Assembly (NCBI GenBank): GCA_027306505.1
Contig: DAHUZP010000021.1
Coordinates: forward strand, 62,001 to 126,000
Origin: Thermoplasmata archaeon
Lineage (GTDB): Archaea > Thermoplasmatota > Thermoplasmata > Lutacidiplasmatales > UBA184
Direction: 5' to 3'
Length of the DNA: 64,000 nucleotides
Below, piece after piece: positions 43,051 through 52,051 of the stretch. Both the position numbers and the translations under genes were made by a program. The notes under the pieces are model-generated. The model was not told the DNA's origin. It saw only the letters and a list, made by a program, of their open reading frames with translations, and ran no database searches. Numbering within the stretch: position 1 is the first letter of the stretch; the number at the start of each line of letters is the position of its first letter.

Positions 43051-43302
43051 GTGCGCAAGCGGTTCCGGTGCAAGGACCTAGGCTGGAAGTGCGGCTACCT
43101 CCAGACCGCTCCCACCGTGACCGAGCTCATGGTCAAGGTGGAGGAGCACCTGCGCCACTTCCACGCGCTCCCGGTGCTCCCCGCCGACCTCCGGCAGCGG
43201 GCGGAGAGCGTGGTCTACGAGGTCCCCCCGCGCGAGCGCCCTGAGGTCAGGGGCACGGCAGGGAGGGAAGCCTCCAGGCCCGTGCCTCGAGAGGGCCCGT
43301 AG
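43051..43302 (+). CDS. DUF1059 family small protein
   Basis: An 83-aa protein. VRKRFRCKDLGWKCGYLQTAPTVTELMVKVEEHLRHFH matches DUF1059 (FRCxDLGxxCxxxxxAxTxxELxxxVxxHxxxxH), a common small archaeal/bacterial family of unknown function; the Cys and His pattern may bind metal. I choose GTG 43051, where the family match starts, preceded by AAGGAG; the track start at 42994 adds an unconserved 19-residue stretch. The tail after ~60 is unconserved. TACTATCCTGATTATCC (~42977-42993) upstream is a promoter-like AT-rich patch. Confidence 0.85.
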   Translation: MRKRFRCKDLGWKCGYLQTAPTVTELMVKVEEHLRHFHALPVLPADLRQRAESVVYEVPPRERPEVRGTAGREASRPVPREGP

Positions 43303-43334
43303 GCGAGGGTCCTCGAAGGACCCCCTCGCGCCGT

Positions 43335-44873
43335 TCAGGACCCCGCGTCGCTGTCCTTGCTGGTGGAGGAGCTCCCCGGGCCCGGCTTCGGCCGAGGGAG
43401 CGAGGGGGAGGTGGGCTTCGCTGCAGGGGCCGCCGCCGGCCGCGGTGCGGGGGTTGCGGGGGCGCTCGGCGAGGGCGGAGGGGGAGCGGCCGCCGTCATG
43501 GGGGCGGAGGGGCGGGGCGAGAACTGGGAGCGCGGGGAGGGAACGGGCGGGGCGGGGTTCGTGAGGTCGTCGTCGTCCACGTTCTCCGCCTTGAGCTCCT
43601 CCTCGATAGCCTGGACCTCCGTCGCGAGCTCCTCCTGGCGCGGGATGGGCCCCAAGACGTCGTCGGGGCTCCCGATGATCCTCTCGAGGGACTCCAGGTC
43701 GTTGATCTGCCGCTCGGGCACGGTCCGACCGACGCCCAGGTACTCCGAGGCCCCCTCCATGAGCCGGGTGAACTCGAAGGGGAAGAGGATCTTCGTCGCC
43801 TGACCGGCGGCCATGCTGGTCGCCGTGTCCAGCGAGAGGACCGTGAGCGCCTTCGCGTCGAGCGAGGCCGCCCCCACGGACATGATCCTGAGGCGCTGGG
43901 CCTCTCCCTGGGCCTCCAGGATGGTCGCCATCCGGGTACCCTCGGCCTCAAGGATGCGGGACTGCCGGACCCCTTCCGCCTGAAGGATGCGGGAGCGTTT
44001 CGCCCCCTCGGCGACCAGGATCGCGGAGCGCTTCTCCCCGTCCGAGCGCAGCACGGCGGCGCGCCGCTGACGCTCGGCGGAGGTCTGCTCCTCCATCGCG
44101 GCCTTGACGGGACCGACGGGGTCGACCTCCTTGATCTCCACCGCTTCGACGCGCACGCCCCACTTGTCCGTCGCTTCGTCGAGGATGTCCCGCAACCGGG
44201 CGTTGATGGTCTCGCGGTTGTAGAGCACCTCGTCGAGCTCCATGTCGCCGATGACGCTACGGAGCGTCGTCTGGGCGAGCGCGACGGTCGCGAGCCGGTA
44301 GTCCTGGACGCGGAAGACCGCGGAGGCCCCGTCTACGACCTTGATGTAGATGATCGCGTCGACGTTCGTCGGCGAGTTGTCCTTGGTGATGACCTCCTGG
44401 CGAGGCACCTCCAGGACCTGCGTACGAAGGTCCACGCGGAAGACCTTCGCGACCGGGTTCACCACGTTGAACCCGGGGTTGAGGTAGCCCTTGTAGGACC
44501 CCAGGACCGTGACCAGCGCGATCTCGTAGGGCTGGATCGAGTAGATCGCGTGGAAGAGGATGACGAGGACGAGCGCGGCGAAGAAGAAGGAGAGCGCGGC
44601 GAAGACGACCCCGCCGGAGACGAAGGAGAGCGCGACCCCCATCGAGATGAGGAGGACCATCATCACCACGAACGTCAGCAGCATCCGGCCGGTGACCGAG
44701 TAGACCCCCATCGCGCGGTTCGGTTCCCACCCGATCGGCGGCGGTCCCGCGGAGCCGGGGGTCATGTTGGTCAGGGTGACCGCGGAAGGGGCCTGGGCGC
44801 CGGGAGCGTTCGACGGGCCGGCGGAGGAGGTGCTCGACGGTCCGGGGTTCGGGTTCGTGGGTCTACCTGCCAT
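43335..44873 (-). CDS. SPFH/band-7 (stomatin-like) membrane protein
   Basis: A 512-aa protein. A disordered ~55-aa leader, two adjacent membrane segments (MLLTFVVMMVLLISMGVALSF; FFAALVLVILFHAIY), then the band-7 domain (IQPYEIALVTVLGSYKGYLNPGFNVVNPVAKVFRVDLR...VITKDNSPTNVDAIIYIKV). A coiled region with four 11-residue repeats (RSAILVAEGAK, RSRILQAEGVR, QSRILEAEGTR, MATILEAQGEA) follows, then a Pro/Ala-rich ~100-aa tail. Stomatin-like proteins form ring-shaped membrane microdomain scaffolds. It is downstream of an NfeD gene, its usual partner, with 51 bp between. Confidence 0.93.
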   Translation of the reverse strand: MAGRPTNPNPGPSSTSSAGPSNAPGAQAPSAVTLTNMTPGSAGPPPIGWEPNRAMGVYSVTGRMLLTFVVMMVLLISMGVALSFVSGGVVFAALSFFFAALVLVILFHAIYSIQPYEIALVTVLGSYKGYLNPGFNVVNPVAKVFRVDLRTQVLEVPRQEVITKDNSPTNVDAIIYIKVVDGASAVFRVQDYRLATVALAQTTLRSVIGDMELDEVLYNRETINARLRDILDEATDKWGVRVEAVEIKEVDPVGPVKAAMEEQTSAERQRRAAVLRSDGEKRSAILVAEGAKRSRILQAEGVRQSRILEAEGTRMATILEAQGEAQRLRIMSVGAASLDAKALTVLSLDTATSMAAGQATKILFPFEFTRLMEGASEYLGVGRTVPERQINDLESLERIIGSPDDVLGPIPRQEELATEVQAIEEELKAENVDDDDLTNPAPPVPSPRSQFSPRPSAPMTAAAPPPPSPSAPATPAPRPAAAPAAKPTSPSLPRPKPGPGSSSTSKDSDAGS

Positions 44874-44924
44874 CGTTCTTGCCCTCGCTCAGTGCTCCGG
44901 TCCTGTGGTGTGGATCGTCCGCTC

Positions 44925-45446
44925 CTACGCCGCCGAGGAGGCCTTGCCGCCCTCTGCGTCCGGTCCGGAGGATAGGGAGGTCGCGGGCATGTCCAAGGGC
45001 TCCACGTTGAGGATGACCCCCTGGCCTCCCAGGATGCGCACCCTGGCGCCCACCGGTATCGGGACGGTGCCCCGAGCGCTCCAGATCTCCCCCCGCACCC
45101 GGACCTTGCCCTTCATCGTCCCGGGGACCACCGCGACGGTGACCTCCGCGGTCAGGTTCTGCAGGGTGTCGAAGGTGCTGGCCATGGGGGGGTGCGTCGG
45201 AGCGAGGCGGGAGTAGAAGAGGATCGCGAGGACGCCCGCACCGATGAGGACCCCTCCGACGATGAAAGGCCCGCCGACGGTCTGGAGGATGTTGAGGGAG
45301 CCGAACGCGAGGAGCAGGATCCCCGCGACCAGCAGGATGGTCCCCGGGAGCACCATGAGGGCGCCAGGGTGGACGAACTCCATGATCAGGAGGACGACCC
45401 CGATCAGGATGAGACCGAGACCCAGGACCAGGACGTCGGTGACCAT
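44925..45446 (-). CDS. NfeD-like membrane protein
   Basis: A 173-aa protein: three or four TM helices (LVLGLGLILIGVVLLIMEFVHPGALMVLPGTILLVAGILL) and a soluble OB-fold domain at the C-terminus (LTAEVTVAVVPGTMKGKVRVRGEIWSARG...RILGGQGVILNVEP). This is the short NfeD form lacking the ClpP-like protease domain; NfeD is thought to act with the adjacent stomatin. A TATA-like CTCTTAAACG (+ strand) ~30 bp upstream of ATG 45446 suggests a leaderless transcript starting the nfeD-stomatin operon. Confidence 0.9.
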   Translation of the reverse strand: MVTDVLVLGLGLILIGVVLLIMEFVHPGALMVLPGTILLVAGILLLAFGSLNILQTVGGPFIVGGVLIGAGVLAILFYSRLAPTHPPMASTFDTLQNLTAEVTVAVVPGTMKGKVRVRGEIWSARGTVPIPVGARVRILGGQGVILNVEPLDMPATSLSSGPDAEGGKASSAA

Positions 45447-45471
45447 GGTTGGGCGACCGATGTCGTGACCA

Positions 45472-45511
45472 CCTCTTAAACGATTCCCCGCTGTCGGGAG
45501 CGGCTATATCC
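45472..45511. promoter_or_regulatory. Divergent TATA boxes: nfeD/stomatin and RIO1/KH/PriS operons
   Basis: TCTTAAACG (~45474-45482) serves the leftward nfeD gene (ATG 45446), and CTATATCC (45504-45511) the rightward RIO1 gene (ATG 45536). Each lies ~25-35 bp from its start codon. Confidence 0.55.
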
Positions 45512-45535
45512 TAGGACCGAGGGGGGGCTCCGAGC

Positions 45536-46303
45536 ATGCCACGCGTGAGAGATCTGGTCTTCCCGCGCCGCGAGCGCAAGGAGGACCGACGCAAGGAGCG
45601 CTGGCACCGCGACGTCCTCGACGAGGTCTTCGACCGGCCCACGCTGCTCTCGGTCTCCCGGATGGTCACGGCGGGGCAGTTCCAGGAGGTCGACTTCTCC
45701 GTCTCCACCGGCAAGGAGGCGAACGTCTTCCGGGTGAGCGGCCCCCAGGGGTTCCGGGCGCTCAAGGTCTACCGCATCTCCAACACCATCTTCCGCAACC
45801 TCCCGCCCTGGGCGCTCGTGGAGATCCACCGGGAGGTGGGCGGCTCGAGCTTCCAGAGGATGGTCTACGCGTGGGCCCACCGGGAGTTCACCTCGCTCAA
45901 GCGCTGCCACGAGGCGGGGGTGCCCGTCCCCCGGCCGATCTCGCAGCTGCGCAACCTCCTCCTCATGGAGTTCGTGGGGGAGGAGGGGCTCCCCTCCCCT
46001 CCGCTGGTCAAGGCGGTGATCGCGGACCCGGAAGGCCTGCGCAAGGAGGTCGCGGACGCGTCGCGCAAGATGGTGAAGGAGGCGAAGCTGGTCCACGGCG
46101 ACCTCTCGCCGTTCAACGTGCTCTACCACCAGGGCCACGCGGTCCTGATCGATGTGGGCCAGGTGATCCGCGTGGACCACCCCCAGGCGAAGGAGCTGCT
46201 CCGCCGGGACTCGGCCCATTTCGCCCGCTACTTCACCCGGCTGGGAGTGGAGACCCCGCCGGAAACCCTCTTCACCGAGATGGGAGGTGACCTCCTGCCA
46301 TGA
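45536..46303 (+). CDS. rio1: RIO1-type serine/threonine protein kinase
   Basis: A 255-aa atypical kinase. Features: STGKEANVFRV (Ser-rich P-loop), ALKVYRISNTIF (catalytic Lys and the RIO flexible loop), LVHGDLSPFNVLYHQG (catalytic loop), VLIDVGQVIRVDHP (metal-binding Asp). RIO kinases act in small ribosomal subunit maturation. Its stop overlaps the KH gene start by 4 nt; the pairing with a Pno1/Dim2-like KH protein fits a joint ribosome-assembly role. A TATA-like box ~28 bp upstream of ATG suggests a leaderless message. Confidence 0.96.
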   Translation: MPRVRDLVFPRRERKEDRRKERWHRDVLDEVFDRPTLLSVSRMVTAGQFQEVDFSVSTGKEANVFRVSGPQGFRALKVYRISNTIFRNLPPWALVEIHREVGGSSFQRMVYAWAHREFTSLKRCHEAGVPVPRPISQLRNLLLMEFVGEEGLPSPPLVKAVIADPEGLRKEVADASRKMVKEAKLVHGDLSPFNVLYHQGHAVLIDVGQVIRVDHPQAKELLRRDSAHFARYFTRLGVETPPETLFTEMGGDLLP

Positions 46304-46932
46304 CCGAGATCTTCGTCCGCATCCCGGAGGAGCGGATCGCCGTGCTGATCGGCACCGGCGGGGCCGTGAAGAAGGCGGTGGAGCTCAAGAGCGGCTCCAA
46401 GCTCTTGGTCAACCGGGAGGACAACTCGATCCTCGTGACCTCTCCCCCCGAGAACGACCCCTGGGGCGCGATGAAGGCGCGCGACGTCGCCCTCGCCATC
46501 GGGAGGGGGTTCTCCCCCGAGCGGGCCTTCCGTCTCTTCCGGGGGGAGCAGTACCTCACCATCCTCGACATGAAGGAGATCTCGGGGAAGCGCACGAAGG
46601 ACGCCCTTCGGCGCCTGAGGGCCCGCCTCATCGGCGAGCACGGACGGGCGCGGGAGCGGGTCGAGGAGCTCTCCGGCTGCTCGGTCTCCATCTACGGGTC
46701 CTCCGTCGCGCTCATCGGCACCGCGGAGCAGCTGGACCGCGGCGCCCGCGGGATCAAACTCCTGCTCCATGGCAGCGAGCACGGGGCGGTCTTCTCCTAC
46801 CTGGAGCGGGCCCGCCAGCGGTCGATCATCGCACCGGAGGAGCCGACGCTCTCGGACGCGGGGGACGCGGAGGGCGACGTGGAGGGGGACGCGGAGGGCG
46901 ATCGCCTCGACCTCAGCCCCCCTGGGCCCTGA
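46300..46932 (+). CDS. Two-KH-domain RNA-binding protein (archaeal Pno1/Dim2-like)
   Basis: A 210-aa protein. First KH: EIFVRIPEERIAVLIGTGGAVKKAVELKSGSKLLV with the GxxG loop GTGG. Second KH: RARLIGEHGRARERVEELSGCSVSIYGSSVALIGT, with GEHG. The FRLFRGEQYLTILDMKEI linker is typical of archaeal KH/Krr1-Pno1 proteins in 16S rRNA processing. The C-terminal ~35 residues are an acidic near-repeat (DAGDAEGDVEGDAEGD). Coupled to RIO1 by a 4-nt overlap, and followed after 50 bp by PriS. Confidence 0.93.
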   Translation: MTEIFVRIPEERIAVLIGTGGAVKKAVELKSGSKLLVNREDNSILVTSPPENDPWGAMKARDVALAIGRGFSPERAFRLFRGEQYLTILDMKEISGKRTKDALRRLRARLIGEHGRARERVEELSGCSVSIYGSSVALIGTAEQLDRGARGIKLLLHGSEHGAVFSYLERARQRSIIAPEEPTLSDAGDAEGDVEGDAEGDRLDLSPPGP

Positions 46933-46982
46933 GGGGAGCCCTCACCCCTGGGACCCGCTCGACGCCAGAAGAGGGAACACGG

Positions 46983-48323
46983 ATGGGCAAGACCGTCGCG
47001 CTCTCGAATCCCTCGCTGGAGGTCGCCCAGCAGCTGTTCCAGGAGCATTACCGCGACCACCCGCCCCCTCCCCCCCCGAACTATCCCCGACGGGAGTTCG
47101 CCTACGTGCCGTTCGTAGGGAGCGGCATGCGCCGGCACATCGCGATCGTGGGGCCGGAGCCCTTCCAGCAGGCCCTCGCACGCGAGGTCCCGCGCCACGC
47201 CTACTACTCGAGCGCCTACTACGAGGACCCCGCCCACCCCATCATGATCTCGAAGAAGTGGGCCGGGGCGGACCTCATCTTCGACCTCGACGCGGACCAC
47301 CTGCAGGACGCGGCCGGTTTGAGCTACCCCCGACAGCTCGAGCTCGTCCGGGGCAAGTTCCAGACCCTCGTCGAGGACTACCTCTTCCGTGACTTCGGGC
47401 TCTCCGAGGCGGACGTGACCCTGGTCTTCTCTGGCGGCCGGGGCTACCACGCCCACGTCCACAAATCCTCCTTCCTGGGGCTGGGGAGCGCCGCGCGCCG
47501 GGAGATCGTCGAGTACCTGGGGGGGGACGGTGTCGACCTCGGACCTTACCTCGGCCCCCTCGAGAAGGAGAAGCTCCAGATCCTCACGCGTCCGAGGGAG
47601 GGCGCGGGCGACGGGCCAGCCCATGAGGTGACCGCGGGGGAAGGCCCGCGCGAGCGCGAGAGCGAGCAGAAGAAGAAGCGCACCACCTCCGAGCTGCCGA
47701 AGCTCCCCGCGCAGGACGCCCCCGGATGGAAGGGGCGCTTCACGCGCTCGTTCTTCCGGCTGCTCAGCTCGTGGGAGACCATGTCCGTCGCCGAGGTGAC
47801 CCGGGACATCCTGGAACGCTCCCGCCGCCTGGGCGTGGAGACGATGCGGGCGGAGGACGCCTTCACCGTCGCGAAGGCCCTCATCGCTGGAGGGAAGGCG
47901 AAGAAGGCCCGGGACAACTACGTCCTGGACGTGGGGGGCAAGGGACGGGGAGCCCCGATCCCGTTCGTGACGCTCGTGCTGCGCGAGGGGGCGATCGGGC
48001 TCCAGGGCGAGACCGATGCTCCGGTCACGACCGACATCCATCGGCTCATCCGTCTACCGGGCTCGCTGCACGGGGGGACCGGCTTCCGCGTGCTGCCCCT
48101 CGCCCGGGAGCAGCTGCGAGACTTCATGCCGATGCGGGACGCGCTTCTGCCGCCCCCCGAGAAGGGCCACAAGACCCTCCGGGTGAAGCTCACGACCGGG
48201 GTGGACTACCCGCTCGGCGAATCCCGGGTCAGCGGTAAGGAGGAGGAGGTCCTGGACCTCCTGCCTTCGCACGCGCTCTTCCTGCTGCTGAGGGGCGAGG
48301 CCGTGGTCCCCGCCGAGCCCTGA
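46983..48323 (+). CDS. priS: DNA primase small (catalytic) subunit PriS
   Basis: A 446-aa protein from ATG 46983. Catalytic motifs of archaeal/eukaryotic primase: DLIFDLDADHLQ (metal-binding Asp pair), LVFSGGRGYHAHVH (motif II, SGGRGxH), and VTTDIHRLIRLPGSLHGGTGF (motif III region, with the RLPGSLHG nucleotide-binding segment). The N-terminal YPRREFAYVPF is conserved. A charged insertion (~200-240; GEGPRERESEQKKKR) replaces the usual linker. It makes RNA/DNA primers with PriL, which is not in the window. Confidence 0.96.
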   Translation: MGKTVALSNPSLEVAQQLFQEHYRDHPPPPPPNYPRREFAYVPFVGSGMRRHIAIVGPEPFQQALAREVPRHAYYSSAYYEDPAHPIMISKKWAGADLIFDLDADHLQDAAGLSYPRQLELVRGKFQTLVEDYLFRDFGLSEADVTLVFSGGRGYHAHVHKSSFLGLGSAARREIVEYLGGDGVDLGPYLGPLEKEKLQILTRPREGAGDGPAHEVTAGEGPRERESEQKKKRTTSELPKLPAQDAPGWKGRFTRSFFRLLSSWETMSVAEVTRDILERSRRLGVETMRAEDAFTVAKALIAGGKAKKARDNYVLDVGGKGRGAPIPFVTLVLREGAIGLQGETDAPVTTDIHRLIRLPGSLHGGTGFRVLPLAREQLRDFMPMRDALLPPPEKGHKTLRVKLTTGVDYPLGESRVSGKEEEVLDLLPSHALFLLLRGEAVVPAEP

Positions 48324-48362
48324 GACCGGCCGAGAGGACCTGGGCCCGCCGGTCGCGGGGGT

Positions 48363-48977
48363 TCAGGCGATCTTCGTGCCGCAGGAGGCGCAGAACTTCG
48401 CTTCCCCTGCGAGGGGCTTCTGACAGGAGGGGCAGGTGCCCAGCGCGCCGGGGGCGGCCGGGGTGGAAGGAGGAGGTCTGGGAGCGCCTGCAGGGGCCGG
48501 AGCGCCCGGGGGGGTGGGGGCCGGTGCAGGCGCACTGACGGCGGCGGAGCCGGGAGAGGGCGGAGGGGGCGCGACGGAGCCAGAGGCGAGCGACGCGTGC
48601 ATCTGGGCGCTCAGGAAGTTCCAGTAGGCCCACCGCTCGTTGGTGAAGTCCGTCTCGTAGGTGTGCCAGGAGATCGCCCCACCCACCACCGCGACGGGGA
48701 GCAGGACCACCGCGAGCACCACCCCGCCCACGGCGCCCGACTCGCTCACGTCCGCCCGGTAGCGGAACTGGACGACCGCCCCGTTCCCGGCGGGCACCAC
48801 CGTCACGTCCACGACCCGGTAGAGCCCGAGCCGGGACTGGAAGGAGCGGCCCTGGAAGCTCGTAGGGCCGGTCGAGAGCATCCGATAGCCGCGCTGGCCC
48901 CAGAAGGCCCACGAGGAGTTGAACACCTGGTCGGCGGCGGGGGAGAGCAGCGTCCAGGCCTCGAACTTCTCGAACAT
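48363..48977 (-). CDS. Membrane protein with C-terminal zinc ribbon
   Basis: A 204-aa protein. An N-terminal ~85-aa alpha/beta part (FEKFEAWTLLSPAADQVF...VDVTVVPAGNGAVVQFRYRAD), one hydrophobic segment (AVGGVVLAVVLLPVAVVGGAI), a Pro/Ala linker and a zinc ribbon CPSCQKPLAGEAKFCASCG at the C-terminus. Zinc-ribbon-tailed membrane proteins are frequent in Thermoplasmata-type genomes; function unknown. Confidence 0.78.
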   Translation of the reverse strand: MFEKFEAWTLLSPAADQVFNSSWAFWGQRGYRMLSTGPTSFQGRSFQSRLGLYRVVDVTVVPAGNGAVVQFRYRADVSESGAVGGVVLAVVLLPVAVVGGAISWHTYETDFTNERWAYWNFLSAQMHASLASGSVAPPPPSPGSAAVSAPAPAPTPPGAPAPAGAPRPPPSTPAAPGALGTCPSCQKPLAGEAKFCASCGTKIA

Positions 48978-49046
48978 GGGACCTTGAGGCGACCCCCTGT
49001 CCTCGACCCGCCTCGGTGGACCGACGAGCGGGTAGCGAAGCCGACC

Positions 49047-50045
49047 TCACGCCGGAGCGGAGGTGGGCTTCGAGGCGACCTTCTCCGGGGCGAGGACGTT
49101 CCTCAGCGTGCCGATCCGGTCGATGGTGCCCTCGATGACGTCCCCCGGCTTGAGGATCCGCTCGGGCTTCCCGTACTCGAAACCGGGGACGCCTCCCAGG
49201 CTGCCCATCGCGATGAGGTCGCCCGCTTCGAGCGTGATCCCTTGGGAGAGGTGCTGGACGACGTCCGCGACCTTGAACACGTAGTCGTCGGTGGTGCCTT
49301 CCTGGCGGACCTGCCCGTTGACCTTGAGCGAGAGCTTGAGCCCGACCGGGTCGGCGACCTCGTCCCGGGCGACGATCATGGGCCCGACGCCGAGCGACAT
49401 GTCGAGCCCCTTGCCCATGACCCAGTCAGGCTGGGCGCCGGGCTCCGGGTACTGGAGGTCTCGGTACCCGAGGTCGTGCACCACGGTGAAGCCGGCGACG
49501 TGGTCGAGCGCGCTCTCCTTCGGGATCCTGCGCCCGGTCTTGCCGATGACGACGCCGAGCTCGAGCTCCACGTCGGGCTTCTGCCCCACGGTGGGCTGGA
49601 AGAGGAGCGGCTGGTCGTGCCCCACCAGGGTGTTGGTGAAACGGGCGAAGGCGAAGGGGCGCTTCGGAGGGTCGCGGCCGTGCTCCTTCGCGTGGGAATA
49701 GGAGTTGACCCCCATGCAGAAGATCTTCGCCCCTGGGAGGATCGGAGGGAGGTAGGAGACCGCCTCCTCCGACTTGAAGAGGAACCGGGCGCCCGTCGCG
49801 GCCCGGGGCGTCCATCCACCCTTGCGCCGGCGCTCGATGTACTCCTGGATCGTGTTCGCGAGCTTGACCGAGTCCGACCCGCCGTCGAGGAACGTCCGGA
49901 GGCTGCGGAACCGGCTGGGGTCCGCCCCCTTCACCGGGTTCGTCGCGAAGTAGTCACGGCACGCCGTGTCCAGGTCCAAGAACCCGTCCGGTATCCTCGC
50001 GCCGAAGTGTCGATCGCCGTCCAGCAGGAAGTAGCCGAGCCGCAT
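49047..50045 (-). CDS. Fumarylacetoacetate hydrolase (FAH) family protein
   Basis: A 332-aa protein with a ~100-aa N-terminal domain and an FAH catalytic domain. Visible: GAKIFCMGVNSYSHAKEHG, the metal-binding Glu pair in KPDVELELGVVIGKTGR, VAGFTVVHDLGYRDLQ (Asp ligand), and LEAGDLIAMGSLGGVPGFEYGKPERILKPGDVIEGTIDRIG at the C-terminus. Family members cleave C-C bonds in fumarylpyruvate-like substrates or act as oxaloacetate tautomerases/decarboxylases. The sequence does not fix the substrate, and neighbours give no clue. Confidence 0.92.
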   Translation of the reverse strand: MRLGYFLLDGDRHFGARIPDGFLDLDTACRDYFATNPVKGADPSRFRSLRTFLDGGSDSVKLANTIQEYIERRRKGGWTPRAATGARFLFKSEEAVSYLPPILPGAKIFCMGVNSYSHAKEHGRDPPKRPFAFARFTNTLVGHDQPLLFQPTVGQKPDVELELGVVIGKTGRRIPKESALDHVAGFTVVHDLGYRDLQYPEPGAQPDWVMGKGLDMSLGVGPMIVARDEVADPVGLKLSLKVNGQVRQEGTTDDYVFKVADVVQHLSQGITLEAGDLIAMGSLGGVPGFEYGKPERILKPGDVIEGTIDRIGTLRNVLAPEKVASKPTSAPA

Positions 50046-50163
50046 GGTGGGACCCAGGGGAGGCCCGGGTGTGATATGCTTTCCTCTCCCCCCACCCTTC
50101 TGGACCGGAAGGGCTCGCCGATGGGCCGAGGGCCCGTCGGGACGGACGTCCTCCCCTGGGGGT

Positions 50164-51966
50164 CTACGTGCCCTGGTGCACCCTGTGGATCGCGGCCTGG
50201 TAGGCGTAGAACCCTGCCTTGGGCTGGTCCGCCTGGGTGACGAGACCGAGCGAGTCCAGGTGGAGGTAGGAGAGGCCGAGGCCGACGTTGTCCTCGAGCC
50301 CCCACACGCAGAGGCCCGACGCGTTCCAGCGCTCCGTCGCGCGGGAGACCATCGTCGCGATGAAGTGCGCCTGGGCCTCCGTCCCGAAGGTGGCCGTCTC
50401 CATCCCCATCTCCGAGATCCAGAAGGCCTTCGAGGGGTCGCTCCGCACCACGTTCGCGTAGGCGTCGACCTTCGACAGGTCGCTCACCGACCCCGGGTAC
50501 AGATCGAAGCCGATCGCGTTCACGTTGGGGTCGCTCAAGAGCCCCTGAGCGAGCGAGAGCCCCTGGGGTCCGTCCGCGATCTCGATGAGGACCTGGGTGG
50601 AGGGGGAGGCCGCCCGGACCGCGGCCGCGGTGGCCGAGATCATCCCGAGCCACTGGGCGGTGGGCAGGGCGTGTCCCAGGTTCACCTGGACCTGGCCGTT
50701 CGGCTCGTAGAAGGGGAAGAGGTAGTCCGGATGGAAGCCCGCGAGGTAGAGCGACTCGTTGTAGATGGTCGCGTTGAGCACCGTCAAGGAGGGGTGGTTC
50801 GAGCCCCAGGACTCGTAGCCGAACGGGGAGAGGATCACGCCGAAGCTCGCGTTCCTGAGCTCGTCCACGGCCATCCTGAGGTCGGCCGGGCCCTGGGGGC
50901 TGTGCAGGAGCTCCTCCTGGATGTCGAACCGTACGTAGTTCACGCCGAGGGACCTCGCGAGCGAGATCTCCTCCGCGAGCACCCGGGGGAAATCCGGGGG
51001 CGGGGCGAGCGTGTCGGTGAGGGAAGCTGCGACGATCCCGAACCGGAAGCCCGGCTCCAGCGCGTAGGAGGAACCGCCCACGCCGGGGAGGGCGTCGAAG
51101 CCTCCCACCTCATCGTAACCGAGCGGGGTCAGGACCACCATGTAGGCGGAGGTGAGGACCACGGTCACCGCGACCGCGACGCGCAGGGTCCGGACGGCGG
51201 TCGTGAGGAGGCGGGGACGCGGGCGGAGCCTCGCCGGCGGGGGCACGCGCGCTCCCGATGCCGAGGGCTCGGCAACGACCGGTCCCGTCGGTCCGGTGAC
51301 GGCCGGGACCGCCGCGGGCTCGAGAGGTTCCGGAAGGACCGGGGGGAGCACGAAGACGACGAGGAACCCCGCGAGCAAGCTCACCCCGAGCTCCTGGAAG
51401 AGCGCGTTCCCCCGGACCAGGCCGTAGAAGAGGAGGGAGGGGACGCCCTCGGGGAAGAGGGCGTAGTTCGCGAAGGTCCAGGCGAGAGCGGTCAGGAGCG
51501 CGAACAGGTCGTAGACCGGCAGGAAGATCGCGAGCCGCGAGCGGGCGGACCCTGCGGGGGTCGCCCTGCGCAGTCTCACCATCGCCCAGATGCCAGCGAA
51601 GAGCGCCCCCAGCAGCTCGAAGGCTGCGAAGGGGGTGTAGAGCAGGGGATAGAGCGGGCCCCAGAAGACGGCGCATCCCAGCGACCCCAGGAAGAGGAGG
51701 AGCTCTCGCCTCTTCCGCGTCCCATCCGTCCGCGGGACCGCCCTGAACCGCTTCCAGGCATGCCAAGCGGTGCGGAAGTTCCACAGGGCGACCAGCACCA
51801 GCACGAGGACCCATAGCTCGATCCCCACCGGGTTGCCGAGGGAGAAGGTGAGGAGGAGCGAGAGCGGGATCCCCACCGCCACGAGCAGGAGGACCGGTCC
51901 CCAGCGACGCACCCCCGACCTGGCGGGGCCCGGAGGGGAGTCGAGCGACCGGAACGGGTCCTCCAC
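50164..51966 (-). CDS. Seven-TM protein with extracellular glycoside-hydrolase-like domain
   Basis: A 600-aa protein. The first ~290 residues hold about seven membrane helices (from VLLLVAVGIPLSLLLTFSL to VAVAVTVVLTSAYMVVL). The C-terminal ~300 residues look like a TIM-barrel glycosidase: LGVNYVRFDIQEE, AVDELRNASFGVILSPFGYESWG, LFPFYEPNGQ (acid/base Glu of an EPNG motif), NAIGFDLYPGSV and AFWISEMGMETATFG (nucleophile-like Glu at the end of strand 7), then CVWGLEDN. A clan GH-A-like enzyme is inferred; substrate unknown. The GTG start 51966 lies 25 bp from TATTTAATC, so probably leaderless. Confidence 0.75.
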   Translation of the reverse strand: MEDPFRSLDSPPGPARSGVRRWGPVLLLVAVGIPLSLLLTFSLGNPVGIELWVLVLVLVALWNFRTAWHAWKRFRAVPRTDGTRKRRELLLFLGSLGCAVFWGPLYPLLYTPFAAFELLGALFAGIWAMVRLRRATPAGSARSRLAIFLPVYDLFALLTALAWTFANYALFPEGVPSLLFYGLVRGNALFQELGVSLLAGFLVVFVLPPVLPEPLEPAAVPAVTGPTGPVVAEPSASGARVPPPARLRPRPRLLTTAVRTLRVAVAVTVVLTSAYMVVLTPLGYDEVGGFDALPGVGGSSYALEPGFRFGIVAASLTDTLAPPPDFPRVLAEEISLARSLGVNYVRFDIQEELLHSPQGPADLRMAVDELRNASFGVILSPFGYESWGSNHPSLTVLNATIYNESLYLAGFHPDYLFPFYEPNGQVQVNLGHALPTAQWLGMISATAAAVRAASPSTQVLIEIADGPQGLSLAQGLLSDPNVNAIGFDLYPGSVSDLSKVDAYANVVRSDPSKAFWISEMGMETATFGTEAQAHFIATMVSRATERWNASGLCVWGLEDNVGLGLSYLHLDSLGLVTQADQPKAGFYAYQAAIHRVHQGT

Positions 51967-51989
51967 ACCGTGGACACTCGGGTGACCCG

Positions 51990-51999
51990 CTATTTAATC
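51990..51999 (-). promoter_or_regulatory. TATA box of the membrane glycosidase-like gene
   Basis: TATTTAATC (+ strand; GATTAAATA on the coding strand), 25-33 bp upstream of GTG 51966. Confidence 0.6.
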
Positions 52000-52051
52000 G
52001 GAACAGAACGATTCGACCGGCCCCTGCGCCCTGCGTTCGCGCTCGGAGGGC

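Noticed and set aside
46287-46982. 232-codon N-terminal extension of the PriS ORF in the track
   Set aside because: It overlaps the KH gene in another frame and is Arg/Gly/Ala-rich shadow; PriS homology begins at ATG 46983.
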